Origin: Neptunomonas concharum
Lineage (GTDB): Bacteria; Pseudomonadota; Gammaproteobacteria; Pseudomonadales; Balneatricaceae
DNA: 64,000 nt
NCBI RefSeq assembly: GCF_008630635.1
Contig: NZ_CP043869.1
Coordinates: 2,293,160 to 2,357,159 of the forward strand
Direction: 5' to 3'
Below, piece by piece: positions 16,969 to 25,189 of this stretch (positions within the stretch are counted from its first letter, which is position 1; each line of letters opens with the position of its first letter). A program made the translations under genes and the position numbers. The notes under the pieces are model-generated. The model did not search any database. It had not been told where the DNA came from and saw only the letters and a program-made list of their open reading frames with translations.

Positions 16969-17982
16969 ATGAAGTTCGCTGAAAATTCAACACAATCCGC
17001 TGAATATTTACGTCAAGCCATTCCATTAATGGTCAAATATAATATTCCGCCAAATCCGTTAAATTATGCACTTTGGTATACTTATGTCTCAAATAAAGTG
17101 CCTAACCTTAACTATCAAATGGATCAAACCTTAGAAACATATGGCACTTGTCCAACGATATTGAGTGAGCAACTTTTCAGAGAGCACGTCATCAGTGACG
17201 AGCTTAGCGACAATGATGCTGCTCAAGCTCAACTCATTGCACTAACAAGCAGTTTAAGTGAGCATGTGAATGATGCCGCAGAGCACACCTCTAACTACAG
17301 TTTACTATTAGAAGATAGCCTGGATGCGCTTAATGACCCTCATAAGAGCCCACCCATTGAGGAGATCATCAATAAATTGGCGAGAAATACCGCATCTATC
17401 ACAGAAGCCACCAGTCAATTTCAACAACAAATAGCGGCCGCGCAAGAAGAGATTTCGGCCCTTAAAGAAGAGTTACAAAAGACTCGTCAAGATGCTCGCA
17501 TTGATCCATTAACAGGTTTATTTAACCGAAGAGTTTTTGATACTGAGCTAGAGCAAATCATCGGCGCTAGCTCACCACCCATAACCAGTCTGATCATGAT
17601 TGATATAGATTTTTTCAAGAAATTCAATGATGAGTATGGTCACCTCATGGGTGATAAAGTCTTGCAATACTTTGGTAAACTCCTCAAAGATGAGTGCAAA
17701 GAACCTACGCTTGCAGTGCGTTTTGGCGGCGAAGAGTTCGCCATCTTGCTGATAGGACAACCACTGTCTTTGGCCGCAGAACTTGCTGAAACCATGCGCC
17801 ACAAAATTCAGGCTATACGTATCAAACAGAAAAAAACAGGGCAAGTGATTAGCTCAATTACCGCATCTTTTGGTGTGGCTCAGTTAACGTCGAATGAAAG
17901 TGCAGAGCAGTTTATTGAAAGAGCCGACAAAGCCCTGTATGCCGCGAAATCAGAGGGAAGAAACAGGGTTATTCAAAGATAA
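16969..17982 (+). CDS. diguanylate cyclase (GGDEF)
   Basis: Makes cyclic di-GMP from two GTP. It has 337 aa with no membrane helix. The N-terminal about 140 residues are helical and of unknown sensory role. A coiled coil (about 140-180) leads into the GGDEF domain, which starts at DPLTGLFNRR. The active motif is GGEEF. No RxxD inhibitory site is present five residues ahead of it (the stretch reads EPTLAVRF), so product inhibition may be absent. The 286 bp before the gene hold its promoter and leader hairpin; no other gene was found there. Confidence 0.9.
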   Translation: MKFAENSTQSAEYLRQAIPLMVKYNIPPNPLNYALWYTYVSNKVPNLNYQMDQTLETYGTCPTILSEQLFREHVISDELSDNDAAQAQLIALTSSLSEHVNDAAEHTSNYSLLLEDSLDALNDPHKSPPIEEIINKLARNTASITEATSQFQQQIAAAQEEISALKEELQKTRQDARIDPLTGLFNRRVFDTELEQIIGASSPPITSLIMIDIDFFKKFNDEYGHLMGDKVLQYFGKLLKDECKEPTLAVRFGGEEFAILLIGQPLSLAAELAETMRHKIQAIRIKQKKTGQVISSITASFGVAQLTSNESAEQFIERADKALYAAKSEGRNRVIQR

Positions 17983-17999
17983 GTTCATCAATTCACATA

Positions 18000-18022
18000 C
18001 GTTGCAGGGCTAGCCTGCAACG
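18000..18022. terminator. hairpin between convergent genes
   Basis: CGTTGCAGG (18000-18008) pairs with CCTGCAACG (18014-18022), a 9-bp perfect stem with a 5-nt loop. It lies between the stops of the diguanylate cyclase and the facing ATP-NAD-kinase-like gene. T runs are weak on both sides, so its termination strength is uncertain. Confidence 0.55.
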
Positions 18023-18036
18023 CATTTCCTGCGGCT

Positions 18037-19167
18037 TTAAATTTCTGCTATCCGATATAATACGGCATCTTTATATCCCGTGATTACAGGGATGACGCCC
18101 GAAAGCTCACGATCCAACAGCTCATCGCCAGTATCAACAATTAAAGGTCGTCCAGACAACTGCGTCAGCTTCGTTTTAGTCGCAATAACCTTGATATTTT
18201 CCTTTCCTACCCGGCGAATCAGCTCAGGTGAAAGTTGCTGATTTCCCCGCCCTAAAATATGCCCTTGACCACCGATGATTGTAATAATGATCGTTGCCTG
18301 ACGCCCCTCGGTTAGAGACAGTAATGTTTGCGCTGTGCAATCTGACGCGACTATTTGATGATTCTCAACAAGATCCACACCTAACAGTGTACTTTTCAGC
18401 CCTAACTCATCCATAACAGCCTGCACCGTTGAGCCAGAGCCCATAATATAAAGTTGATCAGACTCCATCTGTTCAATAATTTCCGCCGCTATATCGGCTA
18501 AAACCAGCTCCTCAGACTCTTTTCCGCCGTTTTTAACTTGCTGGAGATAACGATGCTCTTGAGGAACCTTTAACTCACCGTAATATTTCGCCCTAACCGT
18601 TCCTGCACGAAAAGCTTCCTCATCAATATCACGAACTTCCTGATCGCCTAGAGTGACTAATTCACCGCGCACTAACATGGCGACGATTTCACCCGCTGCT
18701 TTTGGCGTCACAGCATAAACACCCGAATGTATTTTGACTCCAGCAGGGATTCCAAGCACCGGAAATTGATCGGGTAACGCCTTACAGATGTTTCTCGCTG
18801 TTCCATCTCCACCTGCAAACAGCAATAAGTCTATCCCTTTAGCACATAACTCACGTGCTGCCCGTTCAGTATCTTCAGGGGTGGTATTGCCTGACTCAAT
18901 CTGTCCAATCACTGTCGGGATAAAACCCGATGCAAGCGCAGCCTCCTCACCCATCTCAGCTGGGTAAGTTAAAATCTCAACGGGTAGCCCTTTAAGCACT
19001 TCCAAAGCGATACCTGTGCGCTGTTGTGCTTTGGGCTCAGCACCGAGTTCAAGAGCTCGTTGTGTGGTCGCCTGTCCATCACTCCCCTTTAAGGCCACAC
19101 TTCCTCCCAACCCCGCTACGGGATTGATTAATAAACCTAATCGAAAGGTTTTCTGCTGCTCAGTCAT
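18037..19167 (-). CDS. ATP-NAD kinase family protein
   Basis: A 376-aa protein of the NAD-kinase/diacylglycerol-kinase fold. The nucleotide motif FAGGDGTARN is at about residue 118, and the N-terminus GLLINPVAGLGG is typical. It is longer than and distinct from housekeeping NadK, so the substrate may differ; function is not established. Its start overlaps the stop of the PilZ gene by 8 nt. pdxB-PilZ-this gene read as one operon. Confidence 0.82.
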   Translation of the reverse strand: MTEQQKTFRLGLLINPVAGLGGSVALKGSDGQATTQRALELGAEPKAQQRTGIALEVLKGLPVEILTYPAEMGEEAALASGFIPTVIGQIESGNTTPEDTERAARELCAKGIDLLLFAGGDGTARNICKALPDQFPVLGIPAGVKIHSGVYAVTPKAAGEIVAMLVRGELVTLGDQEVRDIDEEAFRAGTVRAKYYGELKVPQEHRYLQQVKNGGKESEELVLADIAAEIIEQMESDQLYIMGSGSTVQAVMDELGLKSTLLGVDLVENHQIVASDCTAQTLLSLTEGRQATIIITIIGGQGHILGRGNQQLSPELIRRVGKENIKVIATKTKLTQLSGRPLIVDTGDELLDRELSGVIPVITGYKDAVLYRIAEI

Positions 19168-19858
19168 GACCTAAATAACCTAATTCTATTAAATATTGCT
19201 GATAGTAAAATGCCGCTAATAGTAGCTCTGTATCTTCTTCTAGCGCATCAAACTCCACGCCATGTAATACAACACCGGGTTCTAATTCTTCGATATTTTT
19301 TAGGGTAGCTGGAAGAAGCACTATCTGATCCATAGATTGGACGCGAAAGCGAAACGTTAAAAAGAGCGACTCACCGATCGGAGCAATTCTATCAGAAGCC
19401 TCTATAGAGGCTCCTTTCATCCCCAAATCCCTACAGTAGAGCAATTTAGGCAAGCTATAGCGAGCAGCGTACTCCTCACGCTGATGATCAACCGATACAG
19501 TTAAATTAACCGGTATACGCTCGTGATGCCTTAAAGTTTGAAACTCAGCACTGTCAGGATAACTCAGATGAAAGTGCGGATATGGATACGTCAAGACCTT
19601 GTCTACACGAGTCTTAAACGCACATAAGTAGTTCCCGGACACCATTCTGAGCGTTGCAACACTACCTTCAGTATTTTGCCCTTTCATAAGACTTTTAGGT
19701 GCAGTCACGATGACGCCTGCACCCTCTTTAAAGCCTAACATTGTTAAAATAAGCCTGCGTCTGGAAGCCTGAAGCTCCAGTGCAACCTGCTCTCCTATAC
19801 AGAGCCTTAAGGCTCTCGATATGCTCATCGGTGTCGAGTGAGTGATACGTTTTACCAT
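19160..19858 (-). CDS. PilZ-domain (YcgR-like) protein
   Basis: A 232-aa protein with an N-terminal YcgR-like barrel and a C-terminal PilZ domain, a cyclic di-GMP receptor fold. The RxxxR element is seen as RHHER near residue 112. The second motif, normally D/NxSxxG, reads DLGMKG, with Gly for Ser. Binding of the nucleotide is therefore plausible but not certain. It lies in an operon behind pdxB and ahead of an ATP-NAD-kinase-like gene. No flagellar gene is nearby. Confidence 0.75.
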   Translation of the reverse strand: MVKRITHSTPMSISRALRLCIGEQVALELQASRRRLILTMLGFKEGAGVIVTAPKSLMKGQNTEGSVATLRMVSGNYLCAFKTRVDKVLTYPYPHFHLSYPDSAEFQTLRHHERIPVNLTVSVDHQREEYAARYSLPKLLYCRDLGMKGASIEASDRIAPIGESLFLTFRFRVQSMDQIVLLPATLKNIEELEPGVVLHGVEFDALEEDTELLLAAFYYQQYLIELGYLGHD

Positions 19859-19885
19859 TAATACCTCATCTAAGCGCCCTCAAGC

Positions 19886-21028
19886 TTACGCTAACTCAAG
19901 CGTAAATCCGAGGTTTTTCAAGGTATTAGATAATTGGCTTTCTGCAAGGCCTTTGATCACCAATGACTCAAACTCTCGGCGAACAGGATAGTGCTTACGC
20001 AGTCTATCAAAGCGAGTTGCCTGATCTTGATAACCAATACTCGCCCTCAGCGCACGATCATCACAATAAGGGTCATATACGAGCCGAATCAGTGCTTTAG
20101 CCGTAACCTCATCGCTAACATGAACGTGATGGATCGCAGCCTTAGGAAGATAGCTTGGAAAAGCTGCAGGAGGTGCTTCTCCAAAAATATCAGCGAAGCG
20201 AGATCGCAGCATATGCGTCCCTCTCAGTTTCCCCTCCAAGCTATAGCCGGCTATGTGTGGTGTGGCAATAGAAACTCGATTAACTAAGCTTTCATCCAAC
20301 CGTGGTTCATGCTCCCAAACATCCAACACAACTTGCAGATCGGGCCTTTCATCAAGTGCAATCAACAAAGCCTGATTATCAATAACAGAACCTCGTCCAG
20401 CATTGATAATCAAAGCGCCCGCCTTGCAAGCCGCTAACTGCTCCTGCGCAATCAAATGATACGTCGGAAAATCACCATCCGTTATTAAAGGTGTATGGCA
20501 GCAGATAATATCGGCACGCGACAGTAGCTCTTGCAGACTAACAAAACCTTGCTCCCCTTTGGCTTGCCGAGGTGGATCATTTAATAGAACCTTGATTCCT
20601 AGTGCCGTTAGGCGCTGCTGTAAGCGGCCACCTACATTGCCAACACCGACAATGCCAACGGTCAAATGGTTATATAAAGCTTCCTCTTCACGAAGGCTGA
20701 ACACAACAGACAGCACATACTCTGCCACAGCATTCGCATTACATCCTGGCGCACTGAAAAAAGGTATGCCCCTTTTATCTAAACTGGCTTGATCAATATG
20801 ATCCGTTCCAATAGTTGCTGTCCCTACCATTTTAAGTTGGTTAGCCTGTGCCAATAGCGCATCATTCACCTGAGTCACTGATCGTACAAGGAGCACATCC
20901 GCTCCCTTTAAATACTCCGCTGAGAGCGTTCTTCCAGCAACCTTTACAAGGTCTACATCAGCGCCAAACATAGGCTCTAATCCCGGAATATTCTCATCAG
21001 CAATAATTTTCAATTTATTCGTTCCCAA
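19886..21028 (-). CDS. pdxB: erythronate-4-phosphate dehydrogenase
   Basis: NAD-dependent oxidation of 4-phosphoerythronate in pyridoxal phosphate synthesis. It has 380 aa. Seen: the start region KIIADENIPG, the Rossmann motif VGVGNVGGRL, the 2-hydroxyacid dehydrogenase stretch INAGRGSVID, LDVWEHEP, and the catalytic His in TPHIAGYS. The PdxB C-terminal dimerisation domain is complete. A TTG start at 21028 is chosen because AGGAG lies 5 nt before it. It leads the operon with the PilZ and NAD-kinase-like genes. Confidence 0.94.
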   Translation of the reverse strand: MGTNKLKIIADENIPGLEPMFGADVDLVKVAGRTLSAEYLKGADVLLVRSVTQVNDALLAQANQLKMVGTATIGTDHIDQASLDKRGIPFFSAPGCNANAVAEYVLSVVFSLREEEALYNHLTVGIVGVGNVGGRLQQRLTALGIKVLLNDPPRQAKGEQGFVSLQELLSRADIICCHTPLITDGDFPTYHLIAQEQLAACKAGALIINAGRGSVIDNQALLIALDERPDLQVVLDVWEHEPRLDESLVNRVSIATPHIAGYSLEGKLRGTHMLRSRFADIFGEAPPAAFPSYLPKAAIHHVHVSDEVTAKALIRLVYDPYCDDRALRASIGYQDQATRFDRLRKHYPVRREFESLVIKGLAESQLSNTLKNLGFTLELA

Positions 21029-21102
21029 GGTGGCTCCTAGGCTTTACAAATGCAGAGGATTAAGGCTCAATTCGCGCCATTATAAATCCCCACAGCTATT
21101 GA

Positions 21103-21372
21103 TTGAATGGTAAACCCCGCTTGATTGTACATTGGCGCAAAAATCAGGAATATCTCATCATTCGCCTATACCAGGATCTGGTCGGCGACTGGGTTGTTTC
21201 TGAGAGTCGGGGACACCTTCAAGCCCACTCGGGCCACGAATGCACACGCACTATCTTAACCTCTTACCTTGAGGCAAGGCGGCTTGTGCTCAGCCTCAAC
21301 AAACAAAACCGGCAATTGGGGTATAAAAAAACAGCAACCGCTGAAGAACAACTAGGTTTTCAGTTCGATTAA
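21103..21372 (+). CDS. small WGR-like domain protein
   Basis: An 89-aa protein. It resembles small WGR-domain proteins of gammaproteobacteria, with an aromatic strand YLIIRLYQDLVGDWVV, a degenerate SRG in place of WGR, and a helical end rich in Arg/Lys. WGR domains bind nucleic acids or proteins; no function is known here. It starts with TTG at 21103, with a second TTG 18 nt later, so the exact start is unsure. It lies alone between pdxB (divergent) and trpB. Confidence 0.5.
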   Translation: MNGKPRLIVHWRKNQEYLIIRLYQDLVGDWVVSESRGHLQAHSGHECTRTILTSYLEARRLVLSLNKQNRQLGYKKTATAEEQLGFQFD

Positions 21373-21492
21373 CTCGGCTACCTTCTTACTTTTGTCTCAT
21401 TTGTTAAAACAGACCGTAGATTCCCACTCCACTCTCTTTTATAGTCTCTGCATACGATACAGAAAAACCGTTTTTTATAAGAGAGATGTAAT

Positions 21493-22695
21493 ATGAGCAG
21501 TTTCGACTTCGGCCCAATGCCTGATACCGCAGGATTTTTTGGACAGTTTGGTGGGCAGATCATTCCTCCCGAACTGAAAGCGATCATGGACGAAATAGAT
21601 CAGGCCTACGAAGAGATTCGTAAAATGCCAGAGTTTCAGAATGAGCTGCAAATGCTATTAACTGACTATGTCGGCCGCCCCAGCCCAATCTACTATGCTC
21701 GACGCCTATCAGACAAACTGGGCGGCGCTAAGATTTTCCTGAAGCGGGAAGACCTCAACCATACCGGTGCTCACAAAATTAACCACTGCCTAGGTGAAGC
21801 GTTGCTCGCTAAATATATGGGTAAAACCAAAGTGATCGCTGAAACCGGCGCAGGCCAACACGGTGTCGCATTAGCAACCGCATGTGCTTTGGTTGGTATC
21901 CCCTGTGAAATTCATATGGGGCAAGTGGATATTGAAAAAGAGCACCCGAATGTCACCAAGATGAAGATCTTAGGGTGCAAACTCGTACCTGTAACCCAAG
22001 GTACTGCCACACTGAAAGATGCCGTCGATAGTGCATTTGTGGAGTATTTAAAAGACCCAGTCAACTATATCTACGCCATCGGCTCCGTTGTTGGTCCACA
22101 TCCTTTCCCAAAAATGGTACGTGACTTCCAGAGCGTCATCGGCAAAGAAGCTCGTCAGCAATTTATGGATAAAGAGGGTAAATTACCCGACTTCATCACT
22201 GCCTGTGTCGGGGGCGGCTCCAACGCTATGGGGCTGTTCACTGAATTCTTGAATGACGACGATGTAACCATTGTTGGTGTAGAACCCGCAGGTAAAGGCT
22301 TGGATACACCCGATCACTCAGCCACATTAACACTGGGTAAACCCAGCGAAATACACGGGATGAAGTGTTATGTTCTTGAAACTGATAATGGCGAGCCGAT
22401 GCCTGTTCACTCGATCGCCTCTGGCCTTGATTACCCAGGCGTTGGCCCACAGCACTGCTACTTAAAAGAGTTAGGTCGTGTACAGTATGACACCGCCAGC
22501 GATGAAGAGTGCTTAAATGCTTTTATGACACTGTCACAGGTCGAAGGGATTATCCCAGCGCTGGAAAGCTCACACGCCGTTGCTTGGGCCATGCGTAAAG
22601 CGCAAACCCTAACGCCCGAGCACACCATTCTGGTTAACCTGTCAGGCCGTGGTGACAAAGACGCCGACTACGTGGCAAATAAACTAGGATTGTAA
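21493..22695 (+). CDS. trpB: stand-alone, divergent tryptophan synthase beta chain (TrpB)
   Basis: PLP enzyme that joins indole and serine to make tryptophan. It has 400 aa. The PLP lysine lies in HTGAHKIN, then [16 protein letters not shown], and the phosphate-binding [10 protein letters not shown]. It ends LSGRGDKD. It differs from the usual TrpB at otherwise fixed places: [10 protein letters not shown] instead of GGQYVPETL, and KINH instead of KINN. No trpA is adjacent; a long hairpin and an unrelated gene follow. It may be a second trpB that salvages indole. Confidence 0.88.
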   Translation: MSSFDFGPMPDTAGFFGQFGGQIIPPELKAIMDEIDQAYEEIRKMPEFQNELQMLLTDYVGRPSPIYYARRLSDKLGGAKIFLKREDLNHTGAHKINHCLGEALLAKYMGKTKVIAETGAGQHGVALATACALVGIPCEIHMGQVDIEKEHPNVTKMKILGCKLVPVTQGTATLKDAVDSAFVEYLKDPVNYIYAIGSVVGPHPFPKMVRDFQSVIGKEARQQFMDKEGKLPDFITACVGGGSNAMGLFTEFLNDDDVTIVGVEPAGKGLDTPDHSATLTLGKPSEIHGMKCYVLETDNGEPMPVHSIASGLDYPGVGPQHCYLKELGRVQYDTASDEECLNAFMTLSQVEGIIPALESSHAVAWAMRKAQTLTPEHTILVNLSGRGDKDADYVANKLGL

Positions 22696-22707
22696 ATGTG
22701 ATGTACC

Positions 22708-22747
22708 ATGTAGATAGTTCCTAACTGATTAACGGAACTATCTACAT
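22708..22747 (+). terminator. 14-bp perfect inverted repeat after trpB
   Basis: ATGTAGATAGTTCC (22708-22721) and GGAACTATCTACAT (22734-22747) pair perfectly around a 12-nt loop, 13 nt after the trpB stop. Only TT follows, so it is an unusual terminator or an mRNA-stabilising end. It may also serve the facing tail-collar gene. Confidence 0.55.
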
Positions 22748-22813
22748 TTATGCTTAGCCGCGCTAAACAAGCTAAACCAACGGCACTAAGTAGCCCGCTT
22801 TGATATTAGAAAA

Positions 22814-23434
22814 TTAACTTCTTGATGGATAGACGCCCTGCGTTGCCACACACCATTTCATGGCTAGATATGGGCTACGTTTTGAAACTGCCTGGCTTCC
22901 ACCCGTATTTGTTACCATTCTTGAATCCATAGCACTTAGCGGCGTTGAACCTCCATTATAGATAGTATACTTGTTAGTATGGTTATCAGCGGCTAGTAGC
23001 TTGCCAGCGGGGCCACCTTTCGTGACTTGAGCACTGGTCGCCATAATAGAATGGTTATGCTCAGGCATATTCTGAACCAGTAAAGTAAACTCTTCCGTCC
23101 CGCCACGAATGCCTTGATTATAAGTAGACAACCCAGGTCCTGAACCAGCACCTATTGGGGCACGACCTCGCAAATCAGGCAATGCGAAGGTTGTTCTACC
23201 ATCACCGCCATAGATGGTTCCGTAAAGTGAAAATAAAGCAGTGTTCTGTGAGATAGGCAGTAACTGCCCCGCTGCTTCCATCCACCCTCTTGGGCAAAAA
23301 TTAAATCCAACCAGCATAACTTCACCCAAAAGAGGGTCACTCGCAGCGGATGCCGGATTAGGCAAAATAGCTGCCAGAGAGAGTACGGCGCCAGCCGAAA
23401 CCGTGCCAAATTTAGATTTTAGGATGCGATTCAT
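22814..23434 (-). CDS. exported tail-collar (microcystin-dependent-protein-like) protein
   Basis: A 206-aa protein with a clear Sec signal peptide (cleavage after PASA, near residue 30) and one phage tail-collar domain of the MdpB type. Family segments include LLGEVMLVGFNFCPRGW, the YGGDGRTTFALPDLRGR motif, and PEHNHS. The Cys at the GFNFCPRGW site and a Cys near the end could form a disulfide. AGGAGG stands before the ATG. No other phage gene is near, so it is not prophage. It is probably a secreted surface protein; role unknown. Confidence 0.82.
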   Translation of the reverse strand: MNRILKSKFGTVSAGAVLSLAAILPNPASAASDPLLGEVMLVGFNFCPRGWMEAAGQLLPISQNTALFSLYGTIYGGDGRTTFALPDLRGRAPIGAGSGPGLSTYNQGIRGGTEEFTLLVQNMPEHNHSIMATSAQVTKGGPAGKLLAADNHTNKYTIYNGGSTPLSAMDSRMVTNTGGSQAVSKRSPYLAMKWCVATQGVYPSRS

Positions 23435-23509
23435 TATAAGTCCTCCTTGTTAGTTCGCTCTTCAAGAATATACTTTTATTAACAGGGAATGAACCGCAAT
23501 TGCATTTAT

Positions 23510-24274
23510 TTAAGGCTCCGCCTGCTGGTAACGCTTATGTAGGATGGCTACCCTTTTTACATAAGCTTTCGTTTCCGCATAAGGCGGCACGCCTTCATAT
23601 TTTTTTACAGCCCCAGGGCCTGCGTTATAGGCCGCTGTGGCTTTGGTGATATCACCTTGATAAAGCCTCAGCAATTCAGCTAGATACTTGGTACCTCCAT
23701 AGATGTTTTCAGACGGCTCCAATGCATTCACTACCCCCAACTCCTTGGCGGTCGCGGGCATGAGCTGCATTAAACCTTGAGCACCCTGACTCGAAATCGC
23801 ACCTACTTTAAAAGCAGATTCCGCATGAATCACCGCGCGAACTAGCGCAGAGTCAACAGAAAACTCTTCGGAATAACGGTCAACTTCCTGCTTAAACGCT
23901 GAAAGATTAAGCGCAGTGGAGTGCCAATTAACCGTCGAAACGGGATTACAGGCATAACAAGCAAACTTTAGCGTTTCAAACTCAATACCTTTCGTCGGCT
24001 TCTGATCAGAAAAGGTTAGTACACCATTCGCTCCACGAAACTTATAAATAGCCTCATAAGGTTTCTTTGATGAGCCACCCGCAAGCGGTTTCTTATCACT
24101 TTTAACATTGGTATATTCCACACTGCCATCAGCACGGATGACTTTACGGATGGTGTCTGCTCCTGAGTTTTGAAACACCAAACAAAGTAATACTGTAGCT
24201 ACAATTAAGTACATAGGTATCAAAAGAACGTAAAGAGGTTGTTTAAGAATAGCAGCAAAACAAATAGATGGCAC
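23510..24274 (-). CDS. membrane-linked lytic transglycosylase (SLT domain)
   Basis: Cleaves peptidoglycan strands to anhydromuropeptides. A hydrophobic N-terminal segment is followed by a DUF4124-like region (IRADGSVEYTNV) and the SLT domain (about 130-250). The catalytic glutamate lies in HAESAF, with GLMQLMPATAKELG and AAYNAGPGAV after it. A GTG start at 24274 gives 254 aa; an ATG at 24214 would leave a compact signal peptide (MYLIVATVLLCL) and may be the true start. Confidence 0.88.
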   Translation of the reverse strand: MPSICFAAILKQPLYVLLIPMYLIVATVLLCLVFQNSGADTIRKVIRADGSVEYTNVKSDKKPLAGGSSKKPYEAIYKFRGANGVLTFSDQKPTKGIEFETLKFACYACNPVSTVNWHSTALNLSAFKQEVDRYSEEFSVDSALVRAVIHAESAFKVGAISSQGAQGLMQLMPATAKELGVVNALEPSENIYGGTKYLAELLRLYQGDITKATAAYNAGPGAVKKYEGVPPYAETKAYVKRVAILHKRYQQAEP

Positions 24275-24378
24275 GATCGATTATTGATATAAAAATCAAA
24301 CATATACCGTTTCCGACTTGTGACATACAAGATATCGTCTACACTGACTGAGAGTCGCATATTTATAGGGGCAGACTA

Positions 24379-25176
24379 ATGAAGTGCATAGTTAAGTCGT
24401 TTTTGCTCATGTTGGTATTGGTACTTGGAGCCAAGTCTGTTGTGTTAGCGGATGAGCACCAATGCAAAAAAATTACGGCAAGCGGTAATTCTGAATACCC
24501 ACCCTATCTGTGGAAAGCAGAGAATAATACGAACCTTAGCGGTGCGATCTCATTGCTGATCAATGACTTATCTCAGGACCTAGGTATAGAGATTGAGTTA
24601 ATTTACAGCGGCCCGTGGGGTAGAGTTCAAGAGGAGGTCGCAGCTGGTCGAGTTGATATGATCGCCGGTGCTTTCTTTACCATCCCCAGAACCAACTACA
24701 TGGATTACCTATATCCTGAATTCCAGGCCACTAAAACAGCGGTTTGGTACAACAAGCAAAAGCCGTTCGTGTTCTCGGTATGGCATGACCTAAAGCCCTA
24801 CCAAGGTGTCACTGTCATAAACAATAGCTTTGGTGAAGCCTTTGATGAGTTCGCCAAATCAAATTTAGCTATCAGTAAAGTCGCCAGTTTACAACAGGCA
24901 CTTCAGATGTTAAGTGCGCAACGGGTAGACTATCTCATTTATGAAGAGAACCCAGGACAAGCCTATGCCAATCGTTCAGGCTTACAGAATCTCACCACAC
25001 ACCCCGTATCGGTGACAGAGGAAAATCTATATCTAACGCTTTCAAAGAAATCTAAATGTAATACACCCGAGCTTAAAGAGAAGATTTCAGATTTACTCAA
25101 AACTTATCAGGGCCAAAATAGAATGGAAAACTATTTGAGATCAGCCTTAGGGATGTGGGCCAAATTTGATGCATAA
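24379..25176 (+). CDS. periplasmic solute-binding protein (PBP2 type, amino-acid-like)
   Basis: A 265-aa protein of the bacterial extracellular solute-binding family 3. It has a signal peptide (cleavage near residue 24). Typical segments are GNSEYPPYLW, GRVDMIAGAFFTIPRT, and the two Cys (residues near 29 and 238) that may pair. No permease or ATPase follows. Instead a histidine kinase begins 13 nt later, so it probably acts as the sensor input rather than in transport. Confidence 0.85.
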   Translation: MKCIVKSFLLMLVLVLGAKSVVLADEHQCKKITASGNSEYPPYLWKAENNTNLSGAISLLINDLSQDLGIEIELIYSGPWGRVQEEVAAGRVDMIAGAFFTIPRTNYMDYLYPEFQATKTAVWYNKQKPFVFSVWHDLKPYQGVTVINNSFGEAFDEFAKSNLAISKVASLQQALQMLSAQRVDYLIYEENPGQAYANRSGLQNLTTHPVSVTEENLYLTLSKKSKCNTPELKEKISDLLKTYQGQNRMENYLRSALGMWAKFDA

Positions 25177-25189
25177 GGCTGAACATTAG

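Noticed and set aside
22814-23434. Prophage remnant, because of the tail-collar domain
   Set aside because: The protein has a signal peptide, and no other phage gene, integrase or attachment repeat lies around it.
24284-24299. TTGAT...ATCAA upstream of the solute-binding protein gene
   Set aside because: The spacer is 6 nt, not the 4 nt needed for an FNR box.
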